A stretch of 64,000 nt of DNA from Ensifer adhaerens (GCF_002007205.1 NZ_LAZS01000014.1:310001-374000), one strand, 5' to 3'; shown: positions 18,667 through 29,952, counted from the stretch's first letter. The notes: generated by a model from the letters alone, not told the origin. Program-made: numbers and translations.

Positions 18667-20175
18667 TTAGCGCGGCATCCACCAGCCGGTGCGCGGCCCC
18701 ATATGCATGTTGAGCGTCTTGGTCTCGGTGTAGTCCTCGACCGAATGCCGGCCGAGCTCGCGGCCGAGGCCGGACTGGCGGTAGCCGCCGAAGGGCAGCT
18801 CCGGCGCGCCGTCCATGAAGGTGTTCATCCAGATCGTGCCGGCGCGCACACGGCGGCCGATCGTCAGGCAGGTATCGAAGCCGCGGCTCCAGACGCCGGC
18901 CGAAAGTCCGTAGTCGATCGCATTGGCGATGCGGATCGCCTCTTCCGTCGTCTCGAACGTCAGAACCGAAAGAACCGGGCCGAACACTTCCTCACGCGCC
19001 ACCGCCATGTCCGGTCGCACCGAGGAAAGAATGGTCGGCGCCATGAACTGGCCCATGCCGAGATCGAGCGCCGTGCCGCCATGGGCGACCGCCGCGCCAT
19101 CCCTGGAGGCGGCAGAAACATAGCCGGCAATCTTTTCCAGGTGCTGCGGCGTGATGATCGCGCCGACCTGGGTTTCCGGATCGAGCGGATCGCCGACCTT
19201 CACCTTGGCCGAGAGTTCGGCGATGCGGCGCGTGACCTCGTCGGCGATGTCGCGGTGCAGGATCAGCCGCGAGCCGGCATTGCAGCATTCGCCGGCATTG
19301 AAATAGGCGCCGAAGACAGCGGCATCGATGAATTCGTCGAGATTGGCGTCGGGGAAGACGATCTGCGGGTTCTTGCCGCCAAGTTCCAGCGAAACCTTCT
19401 TCAGGGTCTGCGCCGCGTTTGCCATGGTCAGGCGGCCGACGCCGGTCGAGCCGGTGAAGGACACCATGTCGACATCCGGATGCGTGGTCATCGGCGCGCC
19501 GACTTCCGGCCCGGTGCCGGTTATGATGTTGACGACCCCTGCGGGAACGCCGGCCGCTTCAAGAATTTCACCAAGCAGCAGGGTGGAAGCCGATGTCAGT
19601 TCCGACGGCTTGACGACCGTGGTGCAGCCGGCGGCGAGCGCGAAGGGCAGCTTCTGGCTGACGATCAGGAACGGGAAATTCCAGGGCGTGATGATCGAGA
19701 CGACGCCGATCGCCTCGCGCAGCACGACGCCGAGCGTGCCGTCGCCGAGCGTGTTGTAGCTTTCGCCGTGCAGGTCACGCGCCAGTGCCGCGGCGTACCG
19801 CCAGATATCGGCGGCACCGCCGAGTTCGCCCTTGGCCTGGCTGATCGGCTTGCCGGATTCGATCGCATCGAGATAGGCCAGTTCGTCGGCGCGCTCGGCG
19901 ATGATGTCGGCGGCGCGGAGCAGCACCAGCGAACGCTGCGACGCGGTCATGCGCGGCCAGGAACCCTCGTCGAAGGCGCGGCGGGCGGCGGCAATCGCCT
20001 TTTCGGCGTCGGCCTTGGTGCCGGCCTGATAGCGGCTGACGACGACGCCATGGCCCGGCGCCACACGCTCGATCGTGCGCCCTTCGGCGCTGTCGACCCA
20101 TTTGCCGTCGATCAGCATCTGAAAGGCGCGGACCTTGTGGCCTTCGATCGGCTTGGGTTTCACGAGCACGGTCAT
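18667..20175 (-). CDS. Aldehyde dehydrogenase family protein
   Basis: A 502-residue NAD(P)-dependent aldehyde dehydrogenase. TPWNFPF, GSTGVGR, the catalytic Glu in LELGGKNPQ and the catalytic Cys in NAGECCNAGSR are present; the C-terminal FGGYRQSGLGRE is standard. The ATG at 20175 overlaps the upstream stop as TAATG and has GGGAGA six bases away, so it is preferred to the ATG two codons earlier. It closes the LacI-Gfo-CoA transferase-hydratase-ALDH operon. It probably oxidises an aldehyde released in that pathway. It resembles gamma-aminobutyraldehyde/betaine aldehyde dehydrogenases in general form, without context for those substrates. Confidence 0.9.
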   Translation of the reverse strand: MTVLVKPKPIEGHKVRAFQMLIDGKWVDSAEGRTIERVAPGHGVVVSRYQAGTKADAEKAIAAARRAFDEGSWPRMTASQRSLVLLRAADIIAERADELAYLDAIESGKPISQAKGELGGAADIWRYAAALARDLHGESYNTLGDGTLGVVLREAIGVVSIITPWNFPFLIVSQKLPFALAAGCTTVVKPSELTSASTLLLGEILEAAGVPAGVVNIITGTGPEVGAPMTTHPDVDMVSFTGSTGVGRLTMANAAQTLKKVSLELGGKNPQIVFPDANLDEFIDAAVFGAYFNAGECCNAGSRLILHRDIADEVTRRIAELSAKVKVGDPLDPETQVGAIITPQHLEKIAGYVSAASRDGAAVAHGGTALDLGMGQFMAPTILSSVRPDMAVAREEVFGPVLSVLTFETTEEAIRIANAIDYGLSAGVWSRGFDTCLTIGRRVRAGTIWMNTFMDGAPELPFGGYRQSGLGRELGRHSVEDYTETKTLNMHMGPRTGWWMPR

Positions 20176-20954
20176 TACCATTCTCCCTTGAATTGGGCTT
20201 CACGCTTCTGCGAGAACGCGGCGACGCCTTCCTTGAGGTCGCCGGTCTTGGCGACGAGGATCGAACCGAGCGCTTCGACTGCCGCGCCGTTGTCCTCGCC
20301 ATTCGCCGAAGCAAGCATCAGTTTCGAAATCTCGAGCGCCGCAGGGCCGCGCTTGGCAACGCGCGCCGCATAGTCGCGGGCAGCGACAAACACCGTTCCG
20401 GTCTCAACAACGGCATCGACCAGGCCCTCACGCAAAGCAGCCTCGGCGGTGAACATCTCGCCGCCGAGCACCATGCGCCGGACGATCTGCGCACCGAAGC
20501 GGGAAACCAGCCGCTGCGTGCCAGACCAACCGGGCACCATGCCGAGGCTCGTCTCCGGCAGGCCGATCTTGGTATGGGCCTCGGCCAGGCGGATATCTGC
20601 GGCGGCCGCTAGCTCCAGCCCGCCGCCGAGCGCATGACCGTTGAGCGCTGCAATGACGGGCATGCGCAGCGTCGCCAGCCGCTCGAACACCCGATGGCCG
20701 AAACGCACCCAGTCATGCCCGAAGGCAGGCGCATCCATTCCGCCCCAGGCCTTGATGTCGCCGCCGGCGGAGAAAGCCTTGCCTTCGCCGGTCAGGATGA
20801 CGACGCGGATATTGCGGTCGGCCTCGACCGTATCGCAGGCGGACGCCAGCGCCTTCAGCATGTCGATGTCGAAGGCGTTGAGCTTCTCAGGACGGGCAAC
20901 CGTCATGGTCGCGATCGGTCCATCGACGTCGATGCGAATACGCCCCTCAGCCAC
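20175..20954 (-). CDS. Enoyl-CoA hydratase/isomerase family protein
   Basis: A 259-residue crotonase. The oxyanion-hole segment AFSAGGDIKAW and NGHALGGGLELA are present. Both glutamates of genuine hydratases are kept, in GGGLELA and in GLPETSLG, which favours hydration or hydration-retroaldol chemistry over pure isomerase activity. It overlaps the CoA-transferase gene by 8 bases and the aldehyde dehydrogenase gene by 1. CoA activation, hydration and aldehyde oxidation would thus be coded in sequence, as in side-chain cleavage routes such as ferulate degradation, but the substrate here is unknown. Confidence 0.9.
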   Translation of the reverse strand: MAEGRIRIDVDGPIATMTVARPEKLNAFDIDMLKALASACDTVEADRNIRVVILTGEGKAFSAGGDIKAWGGMDAPAFGHDWVRFGHRVFERLATLRMPVIAALNGHALGGGLELAAAADIRLAEAHTKIGLPETSLGMVPGWSGTQRLVSRFGAQIVRRMVLGGEMFTAEAALREGLVDAVVETGTVFVAARDYAARVAKRGPAALEISKLMLASANGEDNGAAVEALGSILVAKTGDLKEGVAAFSQKREAQFKGEW

Positions 20955-22566
20955 GGTCGCCTCCTTGAAGCCGGCGCGCCGGCTTCTTCGGCAGCTCGAG
21001 CCCGATCAACGCTTCTTGGAACAGCGCGGCATCCATGGTCTTCAGTCTGTCGGAAACGAGCAACGGAAACTCGGATTGATCGAGGATATGGGCCTGCAGA
21101 TCGACGCCCGGCGCGATCTCGGTGAGCATCACGCCCTGAGGCGTCAGCTTCATCACGCAGCGCTCGGTCACATAGGTGATGTCCTGGCCCTGCTCGATGC
21201 CGCGACGGCCGGAGAAGGTGACGTGCTCGACCTCGTTGACCAGCTTCTTCAGCTTGCCTTCCTTCTCGATCACCAGCTTGCCGTCGGCGATCGAAAGCTT
21301 GGCACCGGCATTGAACATGCCGGAGAAGACGATCTTCTTGGCCCGCGCGGTAATGTCGACGAAGCCGCCGGCACCGGCCGTCACATGCGGACGGAAGGAG
21401 AGTTTCGAGACGTTGACCGAGCCGTGGCGGTCGATCTCGAGGAACGAGAGCAGCGAGGCATCGAAGCCGGCGCCCTGGAAATAGGTGAACTGATAGGGTG
21501 ACGGCATGAAGGCATCGGCATTGGAGGCGCAGCCGAAGGCAAAGTCCAGGAGCGGTACGCCGCCGACAGCGCCCTGCTCGATCACCCATGTAACTGCGCC
21601 GTGCAGGCCTTCTTCAAGTAGGATGCGCGGGACGTTGGCCGAAATGCCGAAACCGAGATTGACGGCGCTGCCGGCCTGAAGCTCCTGCGCCACGCGGCGG
21701 GCAATCACCTTCTGGATGTTGAATTCCGGCACGCGGAAACTGTCCAGCGGCCGGAAGATCTCGCCCGAGATGGCGGGATCGTAGAGCGTCTGGGTCGTCT
21801 GCTTCTGGTCGGGATCGACGATGACATAGTCGACCAGCACACCGGGCACCCGCACGTCGTGGGGCTTCAGCGAGCCTTCCTTGGTGATGCGCTTGACCTG
21901 GGCAATGACGATGCCGCCATTGTTGCGGGCGGCGAGCGCCTGATCGAGACCGCCGAGATAGGCGCCCTCGTGTTCATAGGTGAGGTTGCCACGCTCGTCC
22001 GCCGTCGTCGCGCGGATGATCGCCACCTCAGGCGTGATTGCCTTGAAATAGAGCCAGTCTTCGCCCTCGAACGAAACCTTCTTCACGACCGGCTCTGCCG
22101 CAGCCAAAGCGTTCATCGCGCAGCCTTCGCGCGACGGGTCGACGAAGGTGTCGAGACCGACCTTGGTCATCACGCCCGGCCGCTTGGCCGCCGCCTCGCG
22201 GTGCATGTCGAAGAGGATGCCGGAGGGGACGTTGTAGGCAGCTACTTCGTTGGCACCGATCATCTGCCAGATCAGCGGCGGTTCCGCGCTCGACGGGCCG
22301 GAGGGATAGGAGCCGCCGATGATTTTCTTCAAGAGGCCCTTCCTGGCGATGTAGTCGACGCCCTTGATGCCGCTCATGTCGCCTGCGGCGATCGGGTGCA
22401 ACGTCGTGAGATCGCGCGGATGGCCGGTCGTCTCGAAGCGTTCTCCGATCGCCTTCAGCATCAGATCCGGGCAGCCGAGCCCGCTGGATGACGAGACCGA
22501 AACCACCGCGCCATCCGGGATCAGGGCAGCCGCTTCGGCCGGCGAGATATGCTTGTTCATCGACAT
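20947..22566 (-). CDS. Family I CoA-transferase (propionate/acetate CoA-transferase-like)
   Basis: A 539-residue single-chain CoA-transferase with fused alpha and beta halves, like YdiF and clostridial propionate CoA-transferase. The GxGGF-like region is degenerate, while the acyl-glutamyl catalytic residue is probably Glu330 in WVIEQGAVGGVP. It should move CoA from a donor such as acetyl- or succinyl-CoA to a carboxylic acid. It starts 5 bases after the Gfo/Idh stop and overlaps the hydratase gene. A second ATG two codons in is also possible. Within this operon it would make the CoA ester that the hydratase uses. Confidence 0.88.
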   Translation of the reverse strand: MSMNKHISPAEAAALIPDGAVVSVSSSSGLGCPDLMLKAIGERFETTGHPRDLTTLHPIAAGDMSGIKGVDYIARKGLLKKIIGGSYPSGPSSAEPPLIWQMIGANEVAAYNVPSGILFDMHREAAAKRPGVMTKVGLDTFVDPSREGCAMNALAAAEPVVKKVSFEGEDWLYFKAITPEVAIIRATTADERGNLTYEHEGAYLGGLDQALAARNNGGIVIAQVKRITKEGSLKPHDVRVPGVLVDYVIVDPDQKQTTQTLYDPAISGEIFRPLDSFRVPEFNIQKVIARRVAQELQAGSAVNLGFGISANVPRILLEEGLHGAVTWVIEQGAVGGVPLLDFAFGCASNADAFMPSPYQFTYFQGAGFDASLLSFLEIDRHGSVNVSKLSFRPHVTAGAGGFVDITARAKKIVFSGMFNAGAKLSIADGKLVIEKEGKLKKLVNEVEHVTFSGRRGIEQGQDITYVTERCVMKLTPQGVMLTEIAPGVDLQAHILDQSEFPLLVSDRLKTMDAALFQEALIGLELPKKPARRLQGGDRG

Positions 22567-22570
22567 GAGT

Positions 22571-24636
<2,066 letters not shown>

Positions 24637-24649
24637 TTTTCTCTTTCAT

Positions 24650-24667
24650 AATTGGAACGTTCCAATT
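24650..24667. promoter_or_regulatory. LacI-type operator upstream of the LacI-Gfo-CoA operon
   Basis: AATTGGAACGTTCCAATT is a perfect 18-bp palindrome just ahead of the repressor gene. Its 14-bp core TTGGAACGTTCCAA equals that of the site at 10544-10561. Confidence 0.75.
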
Positions 24668-24852
24668 TCGTCAAGAGATCGCTGATCACTTTTTTCATCT
24701 CCAGCCGGCGCTGAGTGCAAGCGCCCGGTATTCAAGCGGGAGCGTGATCTGCGCGATATCCTGATCAACTTGCTGAAATACAACAATTATATATAGAGAT
24801 CCTGCCCTCCTGCAGAAGCGTCGCCTCTCCCGAAAAACATTGCCGCTTGCCA

Positions 24853-24868
24853 TTTGGAACGATCCAAA
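24853..24868. promoter_or_regulatory. LacI-type operator upstream of the DUF993 gene
   Basis: TTTGGAACGATCCAAA differs from the perfect palindrome core at one base. It lies 39 bases before the DUF993 start, on the far side of a 271-base divergent region whose middle is AT-rich (TTATATATAG), suiting promoters in both directions. Confidence 0.65.
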
Positions 24869-24907
24869 GTATTCCAAGACAAACGTCCGCGGAGGAGACC
24901 GACCCCC

Positions 24908-26080
24908 ATGACAAGCCTGACGCTGCCGCGCCAAGACGGCTCGCTTGAACAGTATCGTCTGACCGGAACACCGATCGAACGGCCCAGGACGCCGCCGACC
25001 TTCAACCGCATCGCCTATGCGGCCGCCCATGTGGTCTCCGATCCGCTTCGCGATCTCGATCCCTGGGGAAACCCGGCGATCGACTGGGAGGCGACGATGG
25101 CGTTTCGCCGTCATCTCTGGAGTCTCGGCTTCAAGATCGCCGAAGCGATGGATACGGCACAGCGCGGCATGGGCCTTGCCTGGCCGGGTGCGCAGGAGCT
25201 GATCCGCCGATCGCTCAAGGATGCGCGGCAAGTGCCGGGCGCCGATTTTGCCTGCGGCGCCGGCACCGACCATCTGGCGCCGGCCGATACGCGGTCGCTG
25301 AACGACGTGATCGCCGCCTACGAGGAGCAGGTGGGCTTCGTCGAAGGCGAGGGGGGCAGGGCGATCATGATGGCGAGCCGGGCCCTTGCCCGCGTCGCCC
25401 GTTCCGCCGACGACTATCGCCTTGTCTATGGGCGCATCCTCGGCCAGGTCAGGCAAAAAGTCGTGCTGCACTGGCTCGGCGACATGTTCGACCCGCAGCT
25501 TCGGGGGTATTGGGGGTCGGAGAATTTCGAGCAGGCGCTCGACACCGTGCTCTCGATCATCGAAGCCAACCGCGACAAGGTCGAAGGCATCAAAATCTCG
25601 CTGCTCGACAATGCCAAGGAAGTCGCGCTGCGCAATCGCCTGCCCGAAGGCGTGTTCTGCTTTACCGGCGACGACTTCAACTATGCGGAACTGATCGAAG
25701 GCGACGGCACGAAATACAGCCACGCCCTGCTCGGCATCTTCGATGCGGTGGCACCCTCGGCCTCCAAGGCGCTGGCAGCGCTCGCCAAGGCTGATCTTTC
25801 CACCTTCCGCGGCGTCATCGAGCCGACAGTCCCCTTGTCGCGCAAGATCTTCGAGGCACCGACGCAGTACTACAAGGCCGGCGTCGTCTTCCTCGCCTGG
25901 TTGAACGGCCACCAGCGCCACTTCACAATGCCCGCGGGCATGCAGTCCGCCCGCGGCGTGCTGCATTACTCCGACATCTTCCGCCTCGCCGACCGCGCCA
26001 ATGTGCTCGACCGGCCGGAACTGGCGACCGAGCGAATGAAAAGCCTGTTATCGACCTTCGGTGTGGAGCAGGGGACCTGA
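24908..26080 (+). CDS. DUF993 protein, dihydrodipicolinate synthase/aldolase-like
   Basis: A 390-residue DUF993 protein, placed by overall pattern in the dihydrodipicolinate synthase/aldolase superfamily of TIM-barrel Schiff-base enzymes. KVEGIKISLLDNAKEV has the lysine position expected of such aldolases, and FCFTGDDFNY follows. The ATG has GGAGGAG at 10 bases upstream; the frame extends upstream through the operator, which is rejected. It diverges from the LacI-Gfo-CoA transferase operon and has its own LacI-type site. It likely cleaves or forms a C-C bond in a keto-sugar acid. I know of no firm substrate for this family. Confidence 0.85.
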   Translation: MTSLTLPRQDGSLEQYRLTGTPIERPRTPPTFNRIAYAAAHVVSDPLRDLDPWGNPAIDWEATMAFRRHLWSLGFKIAEAMDTAQRGMGLAWPGAQELIRRSLKDARQVPGADFACGAGTDHLAPADTRSLNDVIAAYEEQVGFVEGEGGRAIMMASRALARVARSADDYRLVYGRILGQVRQKVVLHWLGDMFDPQLRGYWGSENFEQALDTVLSIIEANRDKVEGIKISLLDNAKEVALRNRLPEGVFCFTGDDFNYAELIEGDGTKYSHALLGIFDAVAPSASKALAALAKADLSTFRGVIEPTVPLSRKIFEAPTQYYKAGVVFLAWLNGHQRHFTMPAGMQSARGVLHYSDIFRLADRANVLDRPELATERMKSLLSTFGVEQGT

Positions 26081-26089
26081 GATAAGCGA

Positions 26090-26110
26090 ACGGCGCCCAA
26101 GAGGCGCCGT
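26090..26110. terminator. Hairpin between convergent DUF993 and TonB receptor genes
   Basis: ACGGCGCC pairs with GGCGCCGT around a 5-base loop, 9 bases after the DUF993 stop, followed by CCATATTTTG. It is placed to end both converging transcripts. Confidence 0.65.
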
Positions 26111-26150
26111 CCATATTTTGATCCGAAGCGGTTAGCGGCAGATCCGTCGG

Positions 26151-28319
26151 TCAGAATGTCGCCGTCAGGCTCAACCAGAAGCGGCGACCTTCCCCGACCG
26201 CGTTGAAGTCGGTCTGCTCGACTTCCTTGTCGAAGAGATTGTAGACGGCAGCATTCAGCGTCAGCCCCTCGCCGACATCGTATTTCGTGCCGATATCGAC
26301 GGTCGTATAGGCGTCGTACTTGCGGCCCTGCTTGCCGTTGATGGTCACCGGCTTGCCGTTGGTGCCGATGCGCGGGCCGGCGGCGATCTCCTCGCCGTGG
26401 TAGTTGACCGAGGCCCAGGCTTCGAGCCCTTCCACCGGTGTGTACCAGTCGGCCCTCAGGTTCGCCATGTGCTCCGGCGTGCGCGCCAGGGGGAAGCCGG
26501 CGAAGTCTCCGGTCTGCTGTTCAGACTGAGTGTAAGTGTAGCTGGCGCGAAGCGTCAGGTCCGGGGTCGCATTCCACGTCGCCGTCAGTTCCACACCCTG
26601 GATGATCGCGTCGTCGATATTGTAGTTGTACCAGAGACGATAGTTCGGATCCTCGCTCCAGCGCACCGGATTGCCGGCGGCGTCCATCACCGGCATGTTG
26701 GAGATCTTGTCCCTGAAATCCGTGTAGAAATAGGTGCCGCCGAGGATGACGTCGCCGTTGTCCCAGACGGCGCCGATTTCATAACTCGTGCTCGATTCGG
26801 CCTTCAGGTTCGGATCCGCGATGATGACGCCGCAGGTGCCGGTCGGTCCATAGGTGCAGCCGCCGCCGCCTGTCGTATAGGCATAGCCGGGCGCGATACT
26901 GCGGATATCGGGCGCGCGAAAACCGGTGGAAACGCCGCCCTTCACCGTCAGCATGTCGGTTGCGTTCCAGACGCCGTAGATGCGCGGGCTCAGGTGATAG
27001 CCATACTCCTCGTGGTGATCGAGACGCAGGCCGGTGGTCAGCGCGAAGTCATCGACCATGCGCCACTCGTCCTCGGCAAACAGCGCCCATTGCGTCGCCG
27101 AGAAGGTCTCGTTTATCCCCGTGCGTCGGCCCGGGTTCTGGTCGGACAGCCGCGCCTCGAAATATTGCCCGCCGGTCACCAGCGTGTGGCTGCCGCCGAG
27201 TTCGAACGGTGTGGTGAACTTGCCGTCGATGACGGTGTTGCGCACTTGAGGTGCGCGCGGCTGCTTGATGAAACGGCCATCCGCCTGGCTGTAATTGTAG
27301 TTCCGACGCTCCGCCCATTCCTGCAGGATGGAGAAGTCCGAGGTCGTCGGGCCCCAGCGTCCGGTGTGCGAGAACGACCAATGATCGCGATCGTTTTCAT
27401 TGTAGGTGCTGACGGCGCGCGGCCCCGGTGCAATCGTGTTTCCGACATTGGCGTCGCGCTTCAGCCGCGCCGTACCGCCCTCAAGGAAGAAATCGTGATC
27501 CTCGTTCGGCGTGTAGGAAAGCCGCGCCGTCAAATCGTGCTCCTTCGAGCCTGTTATGCCGGAAAGAAACTTGTCCTCGCCGCGCTTGAGGCCCCGGCCC
27601 CAGATCTGCACGCCGAGCGTATCTTTCAGGATCGGGCCGCTGGTGTAGAACGACATTTGGCCCGAATTACCGAAGCGGCTGTGCTGCTGCATCGTGCCGT
27701 CGGTCGTGACCGAGCCGGTCCAGGTATCGGCAACCTTGCGGGTGATGATGTTGATGACCCCGCCCATGGCATCGGAACCGTAGAGCGACGACATCGGCCC
27801 ACGGACGATCTCGATACGCTCGATGGCGGCGGCCGGCGGAATGAAGCTCTGCTCGAAACCGGAGTTGCCATTGGTGCGCGCGTCACGCGTGCTCTGGCGC
27901 TTTCCGTCGACAAGAATCAGTGTGTAGGAGCCGGGCAGGCCGCGGATGAAGATATCGCGCTCGTTGGCAACACCGGTCACCGCCACCCCTTGCGCGTCGC
28001 GCAGCGCATCGGTCAGATCGCGAAACGACCGCTTCTGCAGGTCTTCGCCCGATATCACCGTAATGCTCGCCGGCGCCTCCTTGGCGTTCTGCTCGAAGCC
28101 AGTCGCCGTGACCACGATCTGCTCGAGCTCGGTCGCCTTCTCCTTCACCTTTTCCTTGGCCTTCTGTGCCAAGGCTTCCGCCGGCATCGTCAGCGCCGTG
28201 CCGGCAAGGCAGGCGCAGACGAAATGACGTGACCATCCGGCCGAGCCGCGGCGGCCCGGTTGACCGGTACCTAGCTGCCGACCATCGGTTTCCCTCGCAA
28301 GCCCCATCCGCTTCATCAT
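26151..28319 (-). CDS. TonB-dependent outer-membrane receptor (siderophore/FepA-CirA-like)
   Basis: A 722-residue TonB-dependent receptor. The signal peptide ends near ALAQ about 50 residues in. A TonB box-like LEQIVVTATG is followed by the plug domain (ITVISGEDLQKRSF, RGLPGSYTLILVDGKR, IEIVRGPMSSLYGSDAMGGVINIIT) and a 22-strand barrel. The last residue is Phe, as in most outer-membrane barrels. The open frame starts at a GTG (28355), but the ATG at 28319 after TGGGG is more likely. The CirA/FepA-like plug suggests ferric siderophore or haem uptake, and an Irr-like box lies upstream. It could instead serve the nearby catabolic regulon. Confidence 0.88.
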   Translation of the reverse strand: MMKRMGLARETDGRQLGTGQPGRRGSAGWSRHFVCACLAGTALTMPAEALAQKAKEKVKEKATELEQIVVTATGFEQNAKEAPASITVISGEDLQKRSFRDLTDALRDAQGVAVTGVANERDIFIRGLPGSYTLILVDGKRQSTRDARTNGNSGFEQSFIPPAAAIERIEIVRGPMSSLYGSDAMGGVINIITRKVADTWTGSVTTDGTMQQHSRFGNSGQMSFYTSGPILKDTLGVQIWGRGLKRGEDKFLSGITGSKEHDLTARLSYTPNEDHDFFLEGGTARLKRDANVGNTIAPGPRAVSTYNENDRDHWSFSHTGRWGPTTSDFSILQEWAERRNYNYSQADGRFIKQPRAPQVRNTVIDGKFTTPFELGGSHTLVTGGQYFEARLSDQNPGRRTGINETFSATQWALFAEDEWRMVDDFALTTGLRLDHHEEYGYHLSPRIYGVWNATDMLTVKGGVSTGFRAPDIRSIAPGYAYTTGGGGCTYGPTGTCGVIIADPNLKAESSTSYEIGAVWDNGDVILGGTYFYTDFRDKISNMPVMDAAGNPVRWSEDPNYRLWYNYNIDDAIIQGVELTATWNATPDLTLRASYTYTQSEQQTGDFAGFPLARTPEHMANLRADWYTPVEGLEAWASVNYHGEEIAAGPRIGTNGKPVTINGKQGRKYDAYTTVDIGTKYDVGEGLTLNAAVYNLFDKEVEQTDFNAVGEGRRFWLSLTATF

Positions 28320-28391
28320 CTTCGCCCCACATATATCTTGAGTAATGAACTCCACTTAGTTATTGGCGGATGAGGCGGTCAACGGCGCTGT

Positions 28392-28408
28392 TTTAGAACC
28401 GTTCCAAT
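28392..28408. promoter_or_regulatory. Possible Irr box (iron control element) upstream of the receptor
   Basis: TTTAGAA-CCG-TTCCAAT matches the rhizobial iron-control element, roughly TTTAGAA-N3-TTCTAAA, perfectly on the left and at five of seven positions on the right. It lies in the 114 bases between the receptor and the divergent HTH-TrpD2 gene. It also resembles the nearby LacI sites but has one extra central base. Confidence 0.4.
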
Positions 28409-28433
28409 TACGAAACGGCGCAAAACAGCGCCC

Positions 28434-29948
28434 GTGAATATGCCGGATGAGACAGAAAGGCGGGACGGAACGATGGCGGAAGAACGAACGGGCGAAGCAG
28501 CGGGCAAGCCGGTCTCGAACGAACGTCAGACGGACCTGAGCAAGCTGCGCCTGCTCGTGGCGCTCGACGCGCTGTTGCGCGAAAACAGCGTCAGCCGCGC
28601 GGCCGCGAGCGTCGGACTTCAGCCCTCGGCGATGAGCCGCTTGCTCGGCCAATTGCGTGAAGACTATGCCGATCCCTTGTTCCTGCGCACCGGCCATGGT
28701 TTGCGCCCGACCCCGCTTGCCGAGTCGCTGCGCCTGCGCGTGCGCGCTCTTGCCGCAGAGACCGAAGCGCTGCTTGGCGTCCACGCAGGCGGCGGCCCAT
28801 CAACGCCACGGCAAATGGGCCACGCAGGCTGGGGAGGGCAGGCGCTCACCGATGCACCGCCGCTCGCCGTTCGTCCGAGCCGCCTGCTCGAAGGCGAGCC
28901 GGCACCGGAGCAATTCGCTGCAAAGCTTGCCGAAATCGGCGACGATGCCGCACCCGAGCGGCGGCTTGCCCGTTGCATCGCCACTGTCGGCACCGGCGCC
29001 GGCCGCAGCCGCCCTTTGAGCGAAGACGAGGCCGAGGATGCGCTGGCGATCATGCTTGCCGGCGAGGCCGATCCCGTGCAGATCGGCGCGCTGATGACAG
29101 TGCTGCATTATCGCGGACCGACCGCGGTGGAAGTGGCCGGTTTCGTGCGCGCCATGCGCCGGCATGTCGGCGCGATCGAACCGGCAAGCGGCATCGCCGA
29201 TCTCGACTGGCCCTGCTACCTCTCGCCGAAACTGAAGACCGCGCCCTGGTTCCTGCATTCAGCACGGCTTGTCGCCGAAGCCGGCCATCGCGTCGTGCTC
29301 CATGGGAACTACGGCGAGGCCAGCGAGGACAGACACAAGCTTGAGATCGCCGCTTCCACAGCCGGCATCCCGATCTGCACGTCGATCGCGGCGGCGAAGG
29401 CAGCGCTTGGATCGGGAGGCATCGCCTATCTGCCGCTGTCGGCGTATGCGCCGCAGATCTATCGTTTGCTGGGGCTCTATCGACTGATGGAGATGCGCAT
29501 GCCGTTGAATACCGCCATCCATCTCATCAATCCGATGGGCGGGCGGACAAGCCTGCTCGGCGTCGCCAATCCCTCGAGCCGCACGCTCAGCCGCGACATC
29601 GCCATGCTGCTTGGCACGAAGGAACTGACGATCCTCGGCAACACGAGGGACCACGCCGAGTTCACGCCCTACCGCCAGACGCCGCTTTTCCGCCTTGCCG
29701 GCGGCGAAGCCTCCGATCTCATCGTCGCCGCAAAGACGGCGCCGCCGACCGAGCCTCGCACGGGTCTGAGCAGCCGCGAATACTGGCAGGCGGTCTGGAC
29801 CGGTGCTGCCCGCGACGAACGCGCCGAAACAATTATCATCACGACAGCGGCTGCCGCTCTCCTCAGCCTGCGCAATCACGACGATTTCGAGGCGGCTTGC
29901 GAGACCGCGCGGGCGCTCTGGAGTAACCGGTCACGCCGGATGGCGTGA
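28434..29948 (+). CDS. LysR-type HTH fused to TrpD2/YbiB-like phosphoribosyltransferase domain
   Basis: A 504-residue two-domain protein in one uninterrupted frame. Residues about 35-100 form a LysR-type winged HTH (LDALLRENSVSRAAASVG, PLFLRTGHGLRPTPLAESL). After a linker, about residues 140-495 match the TrpD2/YbiB family, relatives of anthranilate phosphoribosyltransferase with LSEDEAEDALAIMLAGEADPVQ, VVLHGNYGE and NPMGGRTSLLGVANPSSR. E. coli YbiB binds nucleic acid without clear sequence preference and is not a tryptophan enzyme. The start may be GTG 28434, ATG 28440 or ATG 28473. It diverges from a TonB receptor. Function is unknown; a DNA-linked role is suggested by both domains. Confidence 0.85.
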   Translation: MNMPDETERRDGTMAEERTGEAAGKPVSNERQTDLSKLRLLVALDALLRENSVSRAAASVGLQPSAMSRLLGQLREDYADPLFLRTGHGLRPTPLAESLRLRVRALAAETEALLGVHAGGGPSTPRQMGHAGWGGQALTDAPPLAVRPSRLLEGEPAPEQFAAKLAEIGDDAAPERRLARCIATVGTGAGRSRPLSEDEAEDALAIMLAGEADPVQIGALMTVLHYRGPTAVEVAGFVRAMRRHVGAIEPASGIADLDWPCYLSPKLKTAPWFLHSARLVAEAGHRVVLHGNYGEASEDRHKLEIAASTAGIPICTSIAAAKAALGSGGIAYLPLSAYAPQIYRLLGLYRLMEMRMPLNTAIHLINPMGGRTSLLGVANPSSRTLSRDIAMLLGTKELTILGNTRDHAEFTPYRQTPLFRLAGGEASDLIVAAKTAPPTEPRTGLSSREYWQAVWTGAARDERAETIIITTAAAALLSLRNHDDFEAACETARALWSNRSRRMA

Positions 29949-29952
29949 CCGG
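29927..29952. terminator. Perfect hairpin overlapping the stop of the HTH-TrpD2 gene
   Basis: CCGGTCACGCC pairs perfectly with GGCGTGACCGG around GGAT. The stem includes the last codons and the TGA, and the M3 peptidase gene ends only 17 bases beyond on the other strand. It can serve both transcripts; no long T-run follows. Confidence 0.5.

Noticed and set aside
28391-28408. A fourth LacI operator of the TTGGAACGTTCCAA type
   Set aside because: The half-sites are separated by one extra base and the left half reads TTAGAAC. The sequence fits the Irr iron-control element better.
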